This document shows positions 31,959 to 43,380 of a stretch of DNA of 64,000 bases, in pieces. The stretch is from Amaurobius ferox (Eukaryota; Arthropoda; Arachnida; Araneae; Amaurobiidae). The stretch covers positions 140,299,313 through 140,363,312 of the forward strand of contig OX578133.1 of NCBI GenBank assembly GCA_951213105.1, written 5' to 3'. Under the pieces are notes generated by a model. That model made no database searches. It was not told the DNA's origin and saw only the letters and a list, made by a program, of their open reading frames with translations. A program made the position numbers and the translations under genes. Position 1 is the first letter of the stretch. Each line of letters starts with the position of its first letter.

Positions 31959-33619
31959 ACAAGAAAGGTCAATCATGCATAAAGCATTGATTATGAAACA
32001 CTTTCCAACTTCAATGCAATTTTATTTAAACATCTCTAAAATGCGATACATTCCTCGGTAATATTTTTAAAATTATCACAAAACTACATTAATTTATTAT
32101 ATTTGAAAACTTAAAACTTCATCGAAAATAATGAACTTCATTCAAATGACAGCACTGGAATATAAATTGCTTGGTTTAACCATTTCTGAAATGCACTACA
32201 TTCCTCGGTAATATTTTTAAAATTATCTTAATACTACAATAATTTATTATATTTGAAAACTTCTTCGAAAACAAATTAAATTTATTTAAATGACATCATC
32301 GAAATATAACACGCCTGGCTCTCTCTATAAAAGCAGTATTTCATTCATAAATATTTTTCCATTCATTTCATTCATCACAATATTATAATAATTAATTTTA
32401 TTTAAAACTTAAAATGATGGAGGTACAAGTAATTTAACTCTATGCTCAAAACTTCATCAAAAAATCGTTTGCTTTTCTGTAAAATCAATGATTGTTTCAT
32501 TCATATCAGCTATATTGCAGACTCCATGGGCTAAATAATTTTGCGTTAAAGAAATTCAGCAATTCTTATACAACTCATCCCAAATCTTTATGTGTTTACG
32601 TTCTCCATCAGTAAAAATTAGGCTCCGTTGTAAAAATAATCAAAGGGTAATGATCATTTAAACTCAAATATATTGTAATTGCATTGTTTCAGTATGTAGA
32701 TGCATAGAATTTAAGCAAAAATAAAGCGGTTTTAGGAGGGATACAACACTCAATATGAATTAAAAAGAACTTTAAAAATCACGATTTTGAGACAAGATGG
32801 TTGCCATATTTCATTTTGAAGTGGGTCACGTGATGTTTTCATATCGTGGTCACGTGATCGCTTCATATAAGAGGTTGAAACCCAGACCGTCCGACCTACC
32901 AGAAAGGTGCAAGGTAACAGTTTGGACGGTCGGGAAGTGCCACCCTATTTAGACCGGAACCCAGTGGGAGAGGCATCCACAGGGACCGTACCCTCCTTCC
33001 CCTACCACCAACCTCTCGGAAGGACTTTCGGACCCACATGTTTACTCGCACACATGATCGTACCCACATGATCGTACTCCGCATGAACACGGCGGCAGTT
33101 TTGGCAGTGGCTGGAATCGAACCCGGGCCTACCGAGTGCAACTCCAGCGCGCTAACCAATGGGCTACTGCGCCCTTCATATAAGAGGTGTAATTATTATT
33201 TTAATTTTTATTTAAAAGACTACTGAATTATTATTATTTTAATTTTTATTTAAAAAACTACTGAATATATTTTGCTGAATTTTTTTTTATATATTTTATG
33301 GGATAATTTGAATATTTCCTTAAACTTTCGAAGTAATTTGTGAATTTTAAATCCGCTTAAAAATTGTTTGAAAAATTAGGTCCCATAGGGTTCAATGTAT
33401 TTCATTTTTTCAACCCGGGTCCAATCCAGAACTAATTGGGTGATATCATTTATTTATATTCCCATAGGTTCCGCAGACCGTCTGAACAACATACAAAAAT
33501 TTCATTTTGATAAAGTCATTTTTACGGCAGTTATCGTGGTAACGGACAGACAGACAAACAGACAGAAAGACAGAATGAACAAAGCTATAAACACTTTTCA
33601 ACTATGTTGTAAAGTGTTA
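31959..33619 (-). mobile_element. Family H element H7, complete, with nested S1 SINE
   Basis: It runs from ACAAGAAAGGTCAATCATGC (right H end inverted) to the hairpin CAACTATGTTGTAAAGTGTTA. Removing the 298-bp SINE and its 15-bp duplication leaves about 1.35 kb, the size of H6 and H8. Flanking bases are A on the left and A on the right, that is T-T on the element's strand. Confidence 0.8.
32876..33173 (-). mobile_element. S1 SINE with 15-bp target duplication, inside H7
   Basis: CTTCATATAAGAGGT is repeated at 32861-32875 and 33174-33188. On the minus strand the element reads from GGCGCAGTAGCCCATTGGTT (A box), through CCCGGGTTCGATTCCAGCC (B box) and CTTTCCGAGAGGTTGGTG, to TTTCTGGTAGGTCGGACGG. 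It has a local duplication (CACATGATCGTACC) near 33050. Insertion postdates H7. Confidence 0.9.
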
Positions 33620-33719
33620 ACAAATGGAGATGGCGTGTAAAGGCACACTGTAAACGGCGAAGTAGATTTGAGACAAAAGGAATGCAAATTAAGTGGTTTG
33701 GATATAAGAACATTAAATA

Positions 33720-35137
33720 CATTCATGGGCAATGAAAGTTGCGCATCAAAAAGAAAACATGGTACAACCGCGAAATGATGTAAATAGCTATGATAAATGA
33801 TGTAAATAGCTAATGAAATGATGTAAATAGCTATGCAAATGATCTCAGTCTGGTGTGATTGCGCATGACCGTACACCAGTGAGTGGCGCTGCAAGCAGGA
33901 GCCAGCGGTCTTATAAACCAGCGTGTAGTCGACGCCCCATCAATGCGAGAAGCTTCGGCCGACGCAAGTACGAGTACGGAGTGAAAATAATGGTGTGTAG
34001 ATGCCAGAAATGTCAATATACGCAACTGACGGTCTTCGAGCGAGGCCTGATCATCGGGCTGAAAACCGCAGGGTGGTCAGCGCGCCGGATAGCCCTTTAC
34101 GAGGATCGTTCGGACTATACCGTCCGAAGGTGATGGGAGCACTGGTCACTGGAAGCCACCCAGATACGGAGGAACGGCTCTGGACGGACCAGGCATACCA
34201 CAAGTAGAGGGGATCGAATGATTTTGCGGTAGGCACGCATAGAACCCACGGCGACTCGATCCGCGATACAGGCACACGTAGCGGCTCCTGTGTACCCACG
34301 AACCATATATAGACGCCTGAAGGAAGCGAATCTGCGATCCTAGCATCCATTACGTGTGCTGTCGTTAACATGGGAACATCGGCGGCTCCGGTTGCAGTGG
34401 TGCCGGGCCAGAGCAACGTGGAAAGCCACAAATTGGCGATGTGTGGTGTTTAGTGATGAATGCCGTTTCATTTTGGGGACCGATGATCAGTGTGTCCGGG
34501 TGTGGAGGTCCCCTGCACAAGGCCACAATCCCAACTTCGTTATCGAGCGTCACACCAGCCTCACTGCAGGCATCATGGGCTGGGGAGCCGCAGCCTACGA
34601 CAGCCGATCTGCTCTAGTAGTGGTACCTGGAACATTGACGGACCAGCGGTACGTGGATGAGATTCTACGGACTCATGTGCTCCCATTCGTTGCTGGGATT
34701 CCAGATGCGCAATTCCAGCAAGATAATTCCCGGCCGCACACGGCTCGGGTCGCCCAGACCTGCCTGAGTCATGTCCAGACACTGCCCGTTTCCCAGATCT
34801 GTCCCCTATCGAGCATGTGTGGGACCAGTTGAAACGCTAGCTGCCTCGTTGCAGCCATCTTCGGGATTTGAAACGTAACGTCCAACAGGTGTGGACTCGA
34901 TAACATCAGACATTTGTTTGACACCATGCCGGACCGTATTGCTGCTTGTATCGCAGCACGAGGCGGTGTGACGCGTTCTTTAGGATGGCCGAACTGTGTA
35001 CGACAGCCCCTCTGTACGAGTCCTGTTGCGCTGTTTTTGTGATCATGTATATCATGCATCTGTATTCTTCCATCAATAAAATTTCAAGTCCATCCTATGC
35101 TTCCTTCTTGGTGCGCAACTTTTATTCTCCGTGAGTG
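33720..35137 (+). mobile_element. Tc1-like DNA transposon M1, inactive, about 1.42 kb
   Basis: The left terminus CATTCATGGGCAATGAAAGT and the inverted right terminus CACTCACGGAGAATAAAAGT match over about 30 bp, both continuing with TGCGCA. TA lies at 33718-33719 and 35138-35139, as for Tc1/mariner elements. It contains one decayed transposase gene. A short triple repeat of AAATGATGTAAATAGCTA sits inside the left end. Confidence 0.9.
33990..34990 (+). pseudogene. Tc1-like transposase pseudogene (M1)
   Basis: The frame starts MVCRCQKCQYTQLTVFERGL, followed by IIGLKTAGWSARRIA, the helix-turn-helix DNA-binding part, then breaks. The catalytic half is open at 34356-34832. VVFSDECRF gives the first catalytic Asp and FQQDNSRPHTARVA the second. 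The third-acid motif, FPDLSPIEHVWDQLKR, is in another frame after a small deletion that also shortens the Asp-Glu spacing below the 34 residues usual for Tc1. The C-terminal MPDRIAACIAARGGVTRS is recognisable near 34927-34980. Several stops and frameshifts mean that it cannot make a transposase. Confidence 0.85.
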
Positions 35138-35139
35138 TA

Positions 35140-36520
35140 TTAAGCGTGGATTTATTTAGCACTTCACATCCACCGTATACAGTAAAACCCGTTTATATCA
35201 AGCTTGCAGTTAGCAAATATATGAACTGGTATCCACTGTGTTGTTTCATAATACTTTTCGCCGTCCTCTGAAATATATGATCCTCACCTTCCCTTGGGCA
35301 GATCTTTACTTATCATTCTTCAAAATGCGCAAAATAAATTTAGTGACGGTCCTAATTTCATTAGCAAATTAGTTGGTTCGTAGCTGCTCGTTATAACTGA
35401 CTCTAATATGTAAAGATATTTAATATGTAAAGATTTTTAATATGTAAAGATATTTTTTATATTTATATTAGTTTTGATTGCCATCAAATATATATTTAGA
35501 TTTGACAATATGCAGACCTATGCATAAAATTTTGCTTCATTTATAGGAAATTTTCATTATTGGGATTTGAAAAAAACTAAATTCCCATAAATGATCTAAA
35601 AATGAGTATCAGACCTAGGAATGAATCATCTCAGATTATAATGCTTTTCAAGTTTGGTATCATATTTTAATTTTTTAAATTTCGAATGAAAATTTTTTGT
35701 ATAAATGCACAAAAATATCAGTATATATCTCAAGTATTAACATTTCTCTAAGATACAATTTTGGGAGAAAGTATATAATTAATTGTTGGAAAAGCTTACT
35801 TGAAGGGATTTACTGACAGATTTTCTATACATTTTATGTCATTGAAATCGTTAAGAAAAGGGCATTGAAAATATCAATATTTTTCCAAAGTGTAAACATA
35901 TTTTCCTATATGATTTCATGGAAATAGATGTTGATAATAAATATTGATAACAGTTAAAGAGGTTGCTTTAAACAAAGTTTATATAGCCTTATGAATCCTT
36001 CAATTTCTTAGACAAATTATTTTGGCTCTTTTAATATCATGATAAATAAATATCAATCACTATCATTTAATAATTCACTTCAATTCAAATTCAAAATAAT
36101 CAATAAACTTCCATCTAGCTCAAGCCGATCTTAACAATCTCAGCCCAAAAATCTTTTAAACACCCTTTGATATTATTTGACAGTTATCTGAAACGTCTGA
36201 TGATGCCCCAATAAGAATAGCGTCCGAATGCGATGTTTTTTTGAACGGGCAGAACTTGTATATAATTGGTGAATAGGTTTATTCATCTCCCTGAATGGCA
36301 AACGTATATTTTCCACTAAATTCTAATCATTATTCCCGCTTGTGTGATTGCTTTGTGCTTAAGCTCAAAGCACCAGTTTTTGCTTCTAGATTTTGCTGAA
36401 GAAATTTTAATTTCAGGTATCGACAATCAAAAGTATGTAATATTTTTAGGATATGTTATCAAAAATGTCTATATATTGATAAATTGACTTTTGGTGTATT
36501 GCTCAATCTTATTTAGTTTT
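35140..36520. other. AT-rich spacer, nothing recognised
   Basis: Low-complexity AT sequence with a short repeat of AATATGTAAAGAT near 35406-35450. No element end or reading frame supported. Confidence 0.45.
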
Positions 36521-37676
36521 TAACACTTTACAACATAGTTGAAAAGTGTTTATGACTTTGTTCATTCTGTCTGTCTGTCTGTCTGTCTGTATGTCTGTCT
36601 GTCTGTCCGTTAGCACAACTGCCGTAAAAATGACTTTATCAAAATGAAATTTTAGTATGTTGTTCAAACGGTCTGTGGGACCTATGGGAATATAAATAAA
36701 TAATATCACCCAATTAGTTTTTTATTGATCCTGGGTTGAAAAAATGAAATACATTGAACCCTATGGGACCTAATTTTTCAAACATGTTTTAAGCAAATTT
36801 AAAATTCACAAATTGCTTCGAAATTTTTAGGAAATATTCACCCATAAAATATATAAAAAATCCCATAAAATATATTACAATTATCCCATAAAATATATAA
36901 AAATAATTTTAGTGAAATATGTTAGGTAGTTTTTTAATTAAAAATTATTTAATACAGGGAGAAAAACAAATTCAATTAAATTCTTACTTTTGAGATATTC
37001 TCCAGAAAGAAAAGAGAGATATATTATATAATAAATATCTTTCCACGAGTTTAATTATTTTGTATATGAGAGAGGCTTCACATTTTAAAATAAATTTGGT
37101 AGATAACAATTTTTCAAATTTTTATTTAATTTTATATAACTCTTCACATTATACTTAGTTGATGGCATTTTTAATGCACTTTCGTACGTCCTAGAGAGTT
37201 AAAATTCGGTACACAACTTAAATTTGTTGAACATTTTATTCTACAAAAATTTGGTGGATCTTTAAATATAGATCCTACATTTTTTTCGAAATGGCCTGCA
37301 AATAATTCTCGTTCACTTCTATAAATCATTGTTGTAATATTGCTAAAAATTCTGATGTGGGCAGCACATGTCTTTCCCTGCAGACTCATATTCACGTTCG
37401 CTTTATTTCTTCAATAATAATTTGAGTTTATCTGCACAAAATAACAGCCATGAGTATTTTAAATGACATTGAATTTACACGTTAAATTTAAATTTGGTTC
37501 TCATTTGATAACTGAACTTATTGTCAAAGGTGGCGTAGCGAAAACGCGAAAAAACTAGAATATCTCAAGAACGGCTAGTCCAAGAGTAATGGGGTTAGTC
37601 TTATTCTTTTTGTTGTCAAAAATCACGTATAAAATAGGAATTTAATTGATATAATTGAGCACACGTAGTCTTTTAT

Positions 37677-37721
37677 TAACAGTTTACAACAAAGTTGAAA
37701 AGTGTTTATGACTTTGTTCAT

Positions 37722-37759
<38 letters not shown>

Positions 37760-38989
37760 CGTTAGCACGATAACTGCTGTAAAAATGACTTAATCAAAAT
37801 GAAATTTTAGTATGTTGTTCAGACGGTCTGTAGGACCTATGGGAATATAAATGAATAATATCACCCAATTAGTTTTGGATTGAACCCGGGTTGAAAAAAT
37901 GAAATACATTGAGCCCTATGGGACCTAATTTTTCAAACATTTTTTAAGCGGATTTAAAATTCACAAATTGCTTCGAAAATTTTAGGTAATAGTCAAATTG
38001 TTCCATAAAATATATAAAAAAAAAATTCAGCTAAATATATTCAGTAGTTTTTTAAATAAAAATTAAAATAGTAATTACACATCTTATATGAAACGCTCAC
38101 ATGACCATGATATGAAACGATCACATGACCCACTTCAAAATGATATATGGCATCCATCTTGTTTCAAAATCGTGATTTTTTAGAGTTCTTTCTAATTCAT
38201 ATTGAGTGTTGTATCCGTCCTAAAACTACTTTATTTTTGCTTAAATTCTGTGCAACTACATACTAAAACAACACAATGACAATATATTTGACTTTAAATT
38301 CTCATTCAAATTTGATTATTTCTACAACTAAGCCTATTTTTCACCTATGTAAAATGTAAACAGCAAAATATGTAAAATGAGTTGTATTAGAATTACTGTA
38401 TTTCTTTAACACAAAATAATTCAGTCCATGGAGTCTGCATGGCTGATATGAGTGAAATATTAATTGATTTTATAAACAGAAGGACGATTTTTTTCGATGA
38501 AGTTTTAAGCATAAAGTTTATGAATTGTAGCTCCATGGTCTTAATTTTTAAATAAAATAAATTATTATAGTATTGTGATGAATGAAATGGAGAAAGTTAT
38601 GAATGAAATCCTGCTTTTATAGAGAGATCCAGGCGTGTTATTTTTTCTATGACGTCATTTGAATTTATTTCAGTTGTTTTCGATGAAGTTTTCAAATATA
38701 ATAAATTATCGTAGTATTATGATAGTTTTAAAAATATTACCGTGGAATGTATTGCATTTTAGAGATATTTAAACCAGGCAATTTATATTTCAATGCCGTC
38801 ATTTGAATGAAGTTCATTTTTTTCAATGAAGGTTTAAGTTTTCAAATATAATAAATCAATGTAGTATTGTGATAAGTTTTAAAATATTACCGAGGAATGT
38901 ATTGCATTTTCGACTTTTTTAAATAAAATTGCATTGAAGTTGGAAAGTGTTTCATAATCAATGCTTTAAGCATAATTGATCTTTCTTGT
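37677..38989 (+). mobile_element. Family H element H6, complete short copy nested in H5
   Basis: From TAACAGTTTACAACAAAGTTG to ATTGATCTTTCTTGT, 1313 bp. H3 provides the empty site (CTTTTATTTTTATATTTAACG near 5031-5051), which shows a clean insertion between two T residues with no duplication. This is the best-bounded example of family H here. Confidence 0.85.
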
Positions 38990-39063
38990 TTTTATATTTA
39001 ACGATTTTTGCGGGCCATTTCGCAAAAATAGCCCGTTCCTTTTTCCCGAATCGTACTAGAATA

Positions 39064-39123
39064 ACCTACAAATGATTTATATACCAAATTTTGTTAAATT
39101 TGGTATATAAATCACTTGTAGGT
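39064..39123 (+). repeat. 28-bp-arm inverted repeat, second copy
   Basis: The same hairpin as at 5108-5167, with loop TGTT. Here the outermost base pairs are intact (ACCTAC against GTAGGT) and only one internal pair is mismatched. Confidence 0.9.
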
Positions 39124-39495
39124 TATTGAAATATTATGCACCAAATTTTGTTAAATTTGTTCCATTAGTTTTTAGCTAGAGTGGATAAAGGCAATTTCTG
39201 CCGGCCATTTCGCAAAGAAGGCAGATTCTTTTATTACGAATCGTACTATAATCTAATGAACATCAGGGTTTCCTACAAAAAACATACCTACCAAATTTTA
39301 TGAAATTCGGTCCATTAGTTTTTCAATTAGAGTGGATGTAATATCTTCACAGACACACAGAAACATACACAGATATACTTTTACACACACAGACGTCTTC
39401 CTAAAAATAGTTTTTCGTGTTCTAGAAGTCCCAAAACGTGTAGATCCTTCGAAAATTCGAGTTCCGATCTTCGGCACGATTTCAATACTTTGAAT

Positions 39496-39498
<3 letters not shown>

Positions 39499-39552
<54 letters not shown>
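39499..39552 (+). repeat. (CA)n microsatellite
   Basis: About 26 CA repeats at the position where H3 has about 15. Confidence 0.95.
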
Positions 39553-39553
<1 letters not shown>

Positions 39554-40000
39554 ATATTATCTGTGTATCTGTGCATTATCTGTGTATCTAAATTCCGTAC
39601 CTACGCATTTACAATAGTTATGATTTTAAATGATCCCTAAACTTTTATTATTTCTTCAACGAAGCCTAATTTTAACTTATGCAGAATGCAAATATCTCAA
39701 GCGATTGTAAGGTGAGTTACATAAGAATTGCTGAATTTTTTTCACACAAAATTATTTAGCTCTGGAGTCTGGAATACAAGTTATATGAATGAAATATTCA
39801 TTGATTTTGCATAGAGAATCAGATGATTTATATTTCGATACAGTTTTAAATATTTAAGTATAATAATTTACTGTAGTACTGTGATAATGTAAAAGATATC
39901 ACCACTGAATGTATCACATTTTAGAAATTTTTAAATAAAATGTCATTTCAGTTGGAAAGAGTTTCATAATCAATGCTTATGCATGATTGATCTTTCTTGG

Positions 40001-40301
40001 TACTTTCTCTTTCAATTTTAATATAATTTATCTATTTATCTCTTGTCTTACTAGAGGACTCTGTCCCTGTTCGCTGATGCTCACCAACCCCCGGAACTCT
40101 CCTCACGAGCTTTTTCGTGACGCCTACTACGCAGCCATAATACACCAATTAAAGATCCGCTCACTCACCGCCGCGAATACATTCTCACGACCCCTCCTAA
40201 AAAATCAGAAATTAATTGATAATGCGGGCTCATAGAATGTTCAGTCCACTTATGCAATCCGTGTTTTTAGAAGGACGTTATCAGCGCTACACCATTCTTT
40301 T
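40001..40301. other. Short unique or repeat-derived block, unclassified
   Basis: 40055-40240 is GC-richer (CCAACCCCCGGAACTCTCCT, ATCCGCTCACTCACCGCC) and open for 82 codons at 39987-40235, but no domain is recognised. It could be part of an element that received H5. Confidence 0.3.
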
Positions 40302-40440
40302 TAACACTTTCCAACATAGTTGAAAAGTGTTTACGTCTTTGTTCATTCTATCTGTCTGTCTGTCCGTTCGCACGATAACTGTCGTAAAAATGACTTTATC
40401 AAACTGAAATTCTAGTATGTTGCTGAGACAGTTTGGGCAG
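40302..40440 (+). mobile_element. Family H fragment (left end only, H10)
   Basis: TTAACACTTTCCAACATAGT, (CTGT)n, GCACGATAACTGTCGTAAAAATGACTT and TTCTAGTATGTTGCTGAGAC match the first 140 bp of H. Similarity stops where GGGCAGAGCCGGTAAGG begins. Confidence 0.65.
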
Positions 40441-40941
40441 AGCCGGTAAGGGGATCGTTCGCTTAAAAAATGCTCAAAAAATAAATTGCTTATGAAATAA
40501 AAAAAATTGTTTTGTTAAAATGCGAAGATATGCATCAAACTTTTTGTGCTAATTTTGCTAATCTTTGTTTTTAGAAGCGACGAAAGAAACATCATATAAC
40601 CTAAAAAATGCACATTTCGATGTATCTTTTAAAAAATAAATAAATATGAAAGAATTATCCCACGGATACGGTTCAAACATTGTTGGAAAGAATTATCTAC
40701 GATCTTTTCAATGACGTCAAAATAAAACCTCTGTCATTATATTTTAGGTCACTAAGGAACCAATTTGTGTGAAAGTCGTGAATATCGCTCAAAATCGCAC
40801 TAAACATAAAATAACCAAAAAACTTAATTCGAAATTAAAAAAATAACGTCTAGGTGCACCTGTGTATGTCAAGAAGTACGTGTGTATCAAATTTCATGGC
40901 TGTACGATGCTTAGATTTACAGCTATAGGCTGCGCAGTTAG

Positions 40942-41338
40942 ACACACACACACACACGTATACTTCTAACTTTATTATGTAAAATTTATTTTTTTGCTGT
41001 AGATTGAACAAATCTTCTGTATCCTTTATTGTTCTTTCCCTCTCATTCTTCCTTGATTTGTTCGTTTCATTTTCTTAGATACCAATTTAGCAACGTTTTT
41101 CCAAGTTACGACTTACGAGAACTAATTTTCTGCTGAGAGTTTTTCTGTTCCACTATGGAGTGGCTTCTCTCTTTCATTTTGAAGAAGGAGGCTCATTTGG
41201 TCTCCAAAACCGGTTGATACTTTTACTTTTTTTATACACTTTTAATATCAAAGATATTTTACCCAAGGGTACTTACATATACTACATTATAATACTGTAT
41301 AAAAGGTAGCTATATATAATAAGTTGGAATAACAGTCG
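40942..41338 (+). repeat. Segment A of a recent tandem duplication (first copy)
   Basis: Identical, as far as I can read, to 42464-42860, at an offset of 1522 bp with no gaps. It begins in a (CA)n run (ACACACACGTATACTTCTAAC) and ends AAGTTGGAATAACAGTCG. It contains the GAAGAAGGAGG...CTCCAAAAC hairpin-like motif discussed under findings. No reading frame. Confidence 0.9.
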
Positions 41339-41363
41339 ATTATATATATAGTCGATTATATAG

Positions 41364-42427
41364 TTTCCAACTGTGTACCTCAAACCACATACAAATTTAA
41401 TCCTGTCTTCCTCCCATTATACTGTATATGTACAGCCGCGGGAAAAAAAACGCCCCACCCTCTGTTAATCGAGCATCGTTCATCGTAGAGAAAATTGAAT
41501 GATACCATTCGATTAGGAATAACATTCTCTACAGATTAATGTGCGTAAAATTTGCATAAGGGGCCGTCTTCATATCTAAACGCGCACAAACTTTGAAATT
41601 TTCAATGGCAACACCCAATTTTGATGTCACCCACAAGTTCTAGATCCCCAAATTAGTCCAAATTCAAATTTTCACGGCGTTTCTATCTTTATATTCGAAG
41701 ATATTCAATATTCCGGAATGTGCAATTTTCGGGGATCAGCTAGCTCCATATTGAAAACCGCAATTTGAAGTGCGATGTTCCGTTGATTGACCACAGCACT
41801 GTTGTAAATTATTCAACTATCCTCTTGACATCCAGCATTATGGCTTACCTCACAGCCAAAGGGTCACAGGTTTGATTCCTGCATGAGAGGGTGAGCATTT
41901 TCATGGCTGGGTGTGGTGTTGTCTTGTGTGTGTGTGTATTACTAAGGCAGTGGGCCTGTACTGCGTAGGATTATGTGAGCCTTAAATAGGGCACGATTAT
42001 TAGGGGTAAAAAGCAGTACTGGGTACGTTTCCAAAAAGCCTAATGGGGCATTCGTGCCAGGATCAATAAAAGAAAGAAGAAATAAAGAAGAATGAAATGT
42101 TTATTTTGAAATGTCATTTTATAATGCTGTTTCAAAAACACTTCATAAGACTAACAAATATCTGCAGATGACGCGACAAAACAACTCCGTTGGAACTTGG
42201 TGACGAATTTAAAAGTATCAATCCGTCATTATCAATCACTGTTTGAAGTCTTGTTGGTGTTTAGTATCACATAATTTTATAATTTGTCATTGTTTTATAT
42301 AAATATTTTTTATTATAAATTATCCCATTTTGTGAGCGATTTCAACTCGCAGTAGCTCCGGAACTATTAATCGACAGTAACAAAAGTAGATCCTATTTAT
42401 AACAATACAAGTTTTCATCCTTTAATA
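41364..42427 (+). repeat. Segment C of the tandem duplication (first copy), truncated element R
   Basis: It matches 44379-45442 at a constant 3015-bp offset with only about three substitutions (for example CCACATACAA/CCACATGCAA and AATCCGTCATT/AACCCGTCATT). It contains the last bases of M2 and the left part of long-TIR element R, cut off at CATCCTTTAATA. The first catalogued base follows 25 bp of filler, where the second copy has the 1.5-kb M2 interior. Confidence 0.9.
41830..42085 (+). mobile_element. Possible tRNA-derived SINE inside element R (first copy)
   Basis: AAAGGGTCACAGGTTTGATTC resembles a B box with one mismatch, preceded by a weak A-box region (ATTATGGCTTACCTCACAGC). It ends in an A-rich tail (CAATAAAAGAAAGAAGAAAT). 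No target duplication found. The same block recurs at 44845-45100. Confidence 0.4.
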
Positions 42428-42463
42428 TATTACATCCTTTAATTATTTTTCATCCTTTAATTA

Positions 42464-42860
42464 TTTTTTACACACACACGTATACTTCTAACTTTATTAT
42501 GTAAAATTTATTTTTTTGCTGTAGATTGAACAAATCTTCTGTATCCTTTATTGTTCTTTCCCTCTCATTCTTCCTTGATTTGTTCGTTTCATTTTCTTAG
42601 ATACCAATTTAGCAACGTTTTTCCAAGTTACGACTTACGAGAACTAATTTTCTGCTGAGAGTTTTTCTGTTCCACTATGGAGTGGCTTCTCTCTTTCATT
42701 TTGAAGAAGGAGGCTCATTTGGTCTCCAAAACCGGTTGATACTTTTACTTTTTTTATACACTTTTAATATCAAAGATATTTTACCCAAGGGTACTTACAT
42801 ATACTACATTATAATACTGTATAAAAGGTAGCTATATATAATAAGTTGGAATAACAGTCG
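42464..42860 (+). repeat. Segment A of the tandem duplication (second copy)
   Basis: The second copy of 40942-41338. It is joined on its left to short filler repeats (CATCCTTTAATTATTTTT, partly tripled at 42416-42465) and on its right to the M2-containing interval that the first copy has lost. Confidence 0.9.
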
Positions 42861-43380
42861 TCTTCTTAGAATCGCAAACACAAACGTGCTACCCACCGAT
42901 AACTTTTCGTGAACTGCAAGCCCTACCCGTGGCCAATCGTTCGCTACCTGACCTTTAAATCCATAAGAATCGGAATTAAATCCCGTGAATGAGTGGAGAA
43001 CTCTGTTTGTGATCCGCTTTAAGGTGTAGCTCTTAACCAAAGTAGCTCTGTGCATAAAAGAACTATAGAAAATCGAAATAATTCAATCCAAGAGTTGCAA
43101 CCAACGACCAAAAATATTTTCTTCTTAAATTACTTATTTGACAAAAACTACACTACTGGCCATTAAAATTGCTACACCATCAAGGCGGCATGCAAAAAAC
43201 GTCAAATTTGCATGAAAAGTACTAATGCTGGGATATGCAAATGATTAGCATTGCAATGCATGCGCACAAAGCAGATATGAGTAACGCCATCTACATTCTG
43301 TATAAAAGGGAAGATTGCACAGCGGGTATCTCATTCGGAAATCGCATTTGAACGTTAGTTGTTTGTGTGAAGGTCGTGTT

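Larger units (their letters stand above)
36521..40000 (+). mobile_element. Family H element H5, long variant, carrying H6
   Basis: It starts TAACACTTTACAACATAGTT with an expanded (CTGT)n and ends ATGATTGATCTTTCTTGG. It has the same internal X-like captured segment as H3 but lacks X1. The short H6 copy is inserted at 37677. The bases outside are T and T. With H6 removed it is about 2.2 kb, against roughly 1.3 kb for short H. Confidence 0.75.

Noticed and set aside
33598..34051. Minus-strand open frames over M1
   Set aside because: They are antisense to the M1 transposase pseudogene and have no independent support.
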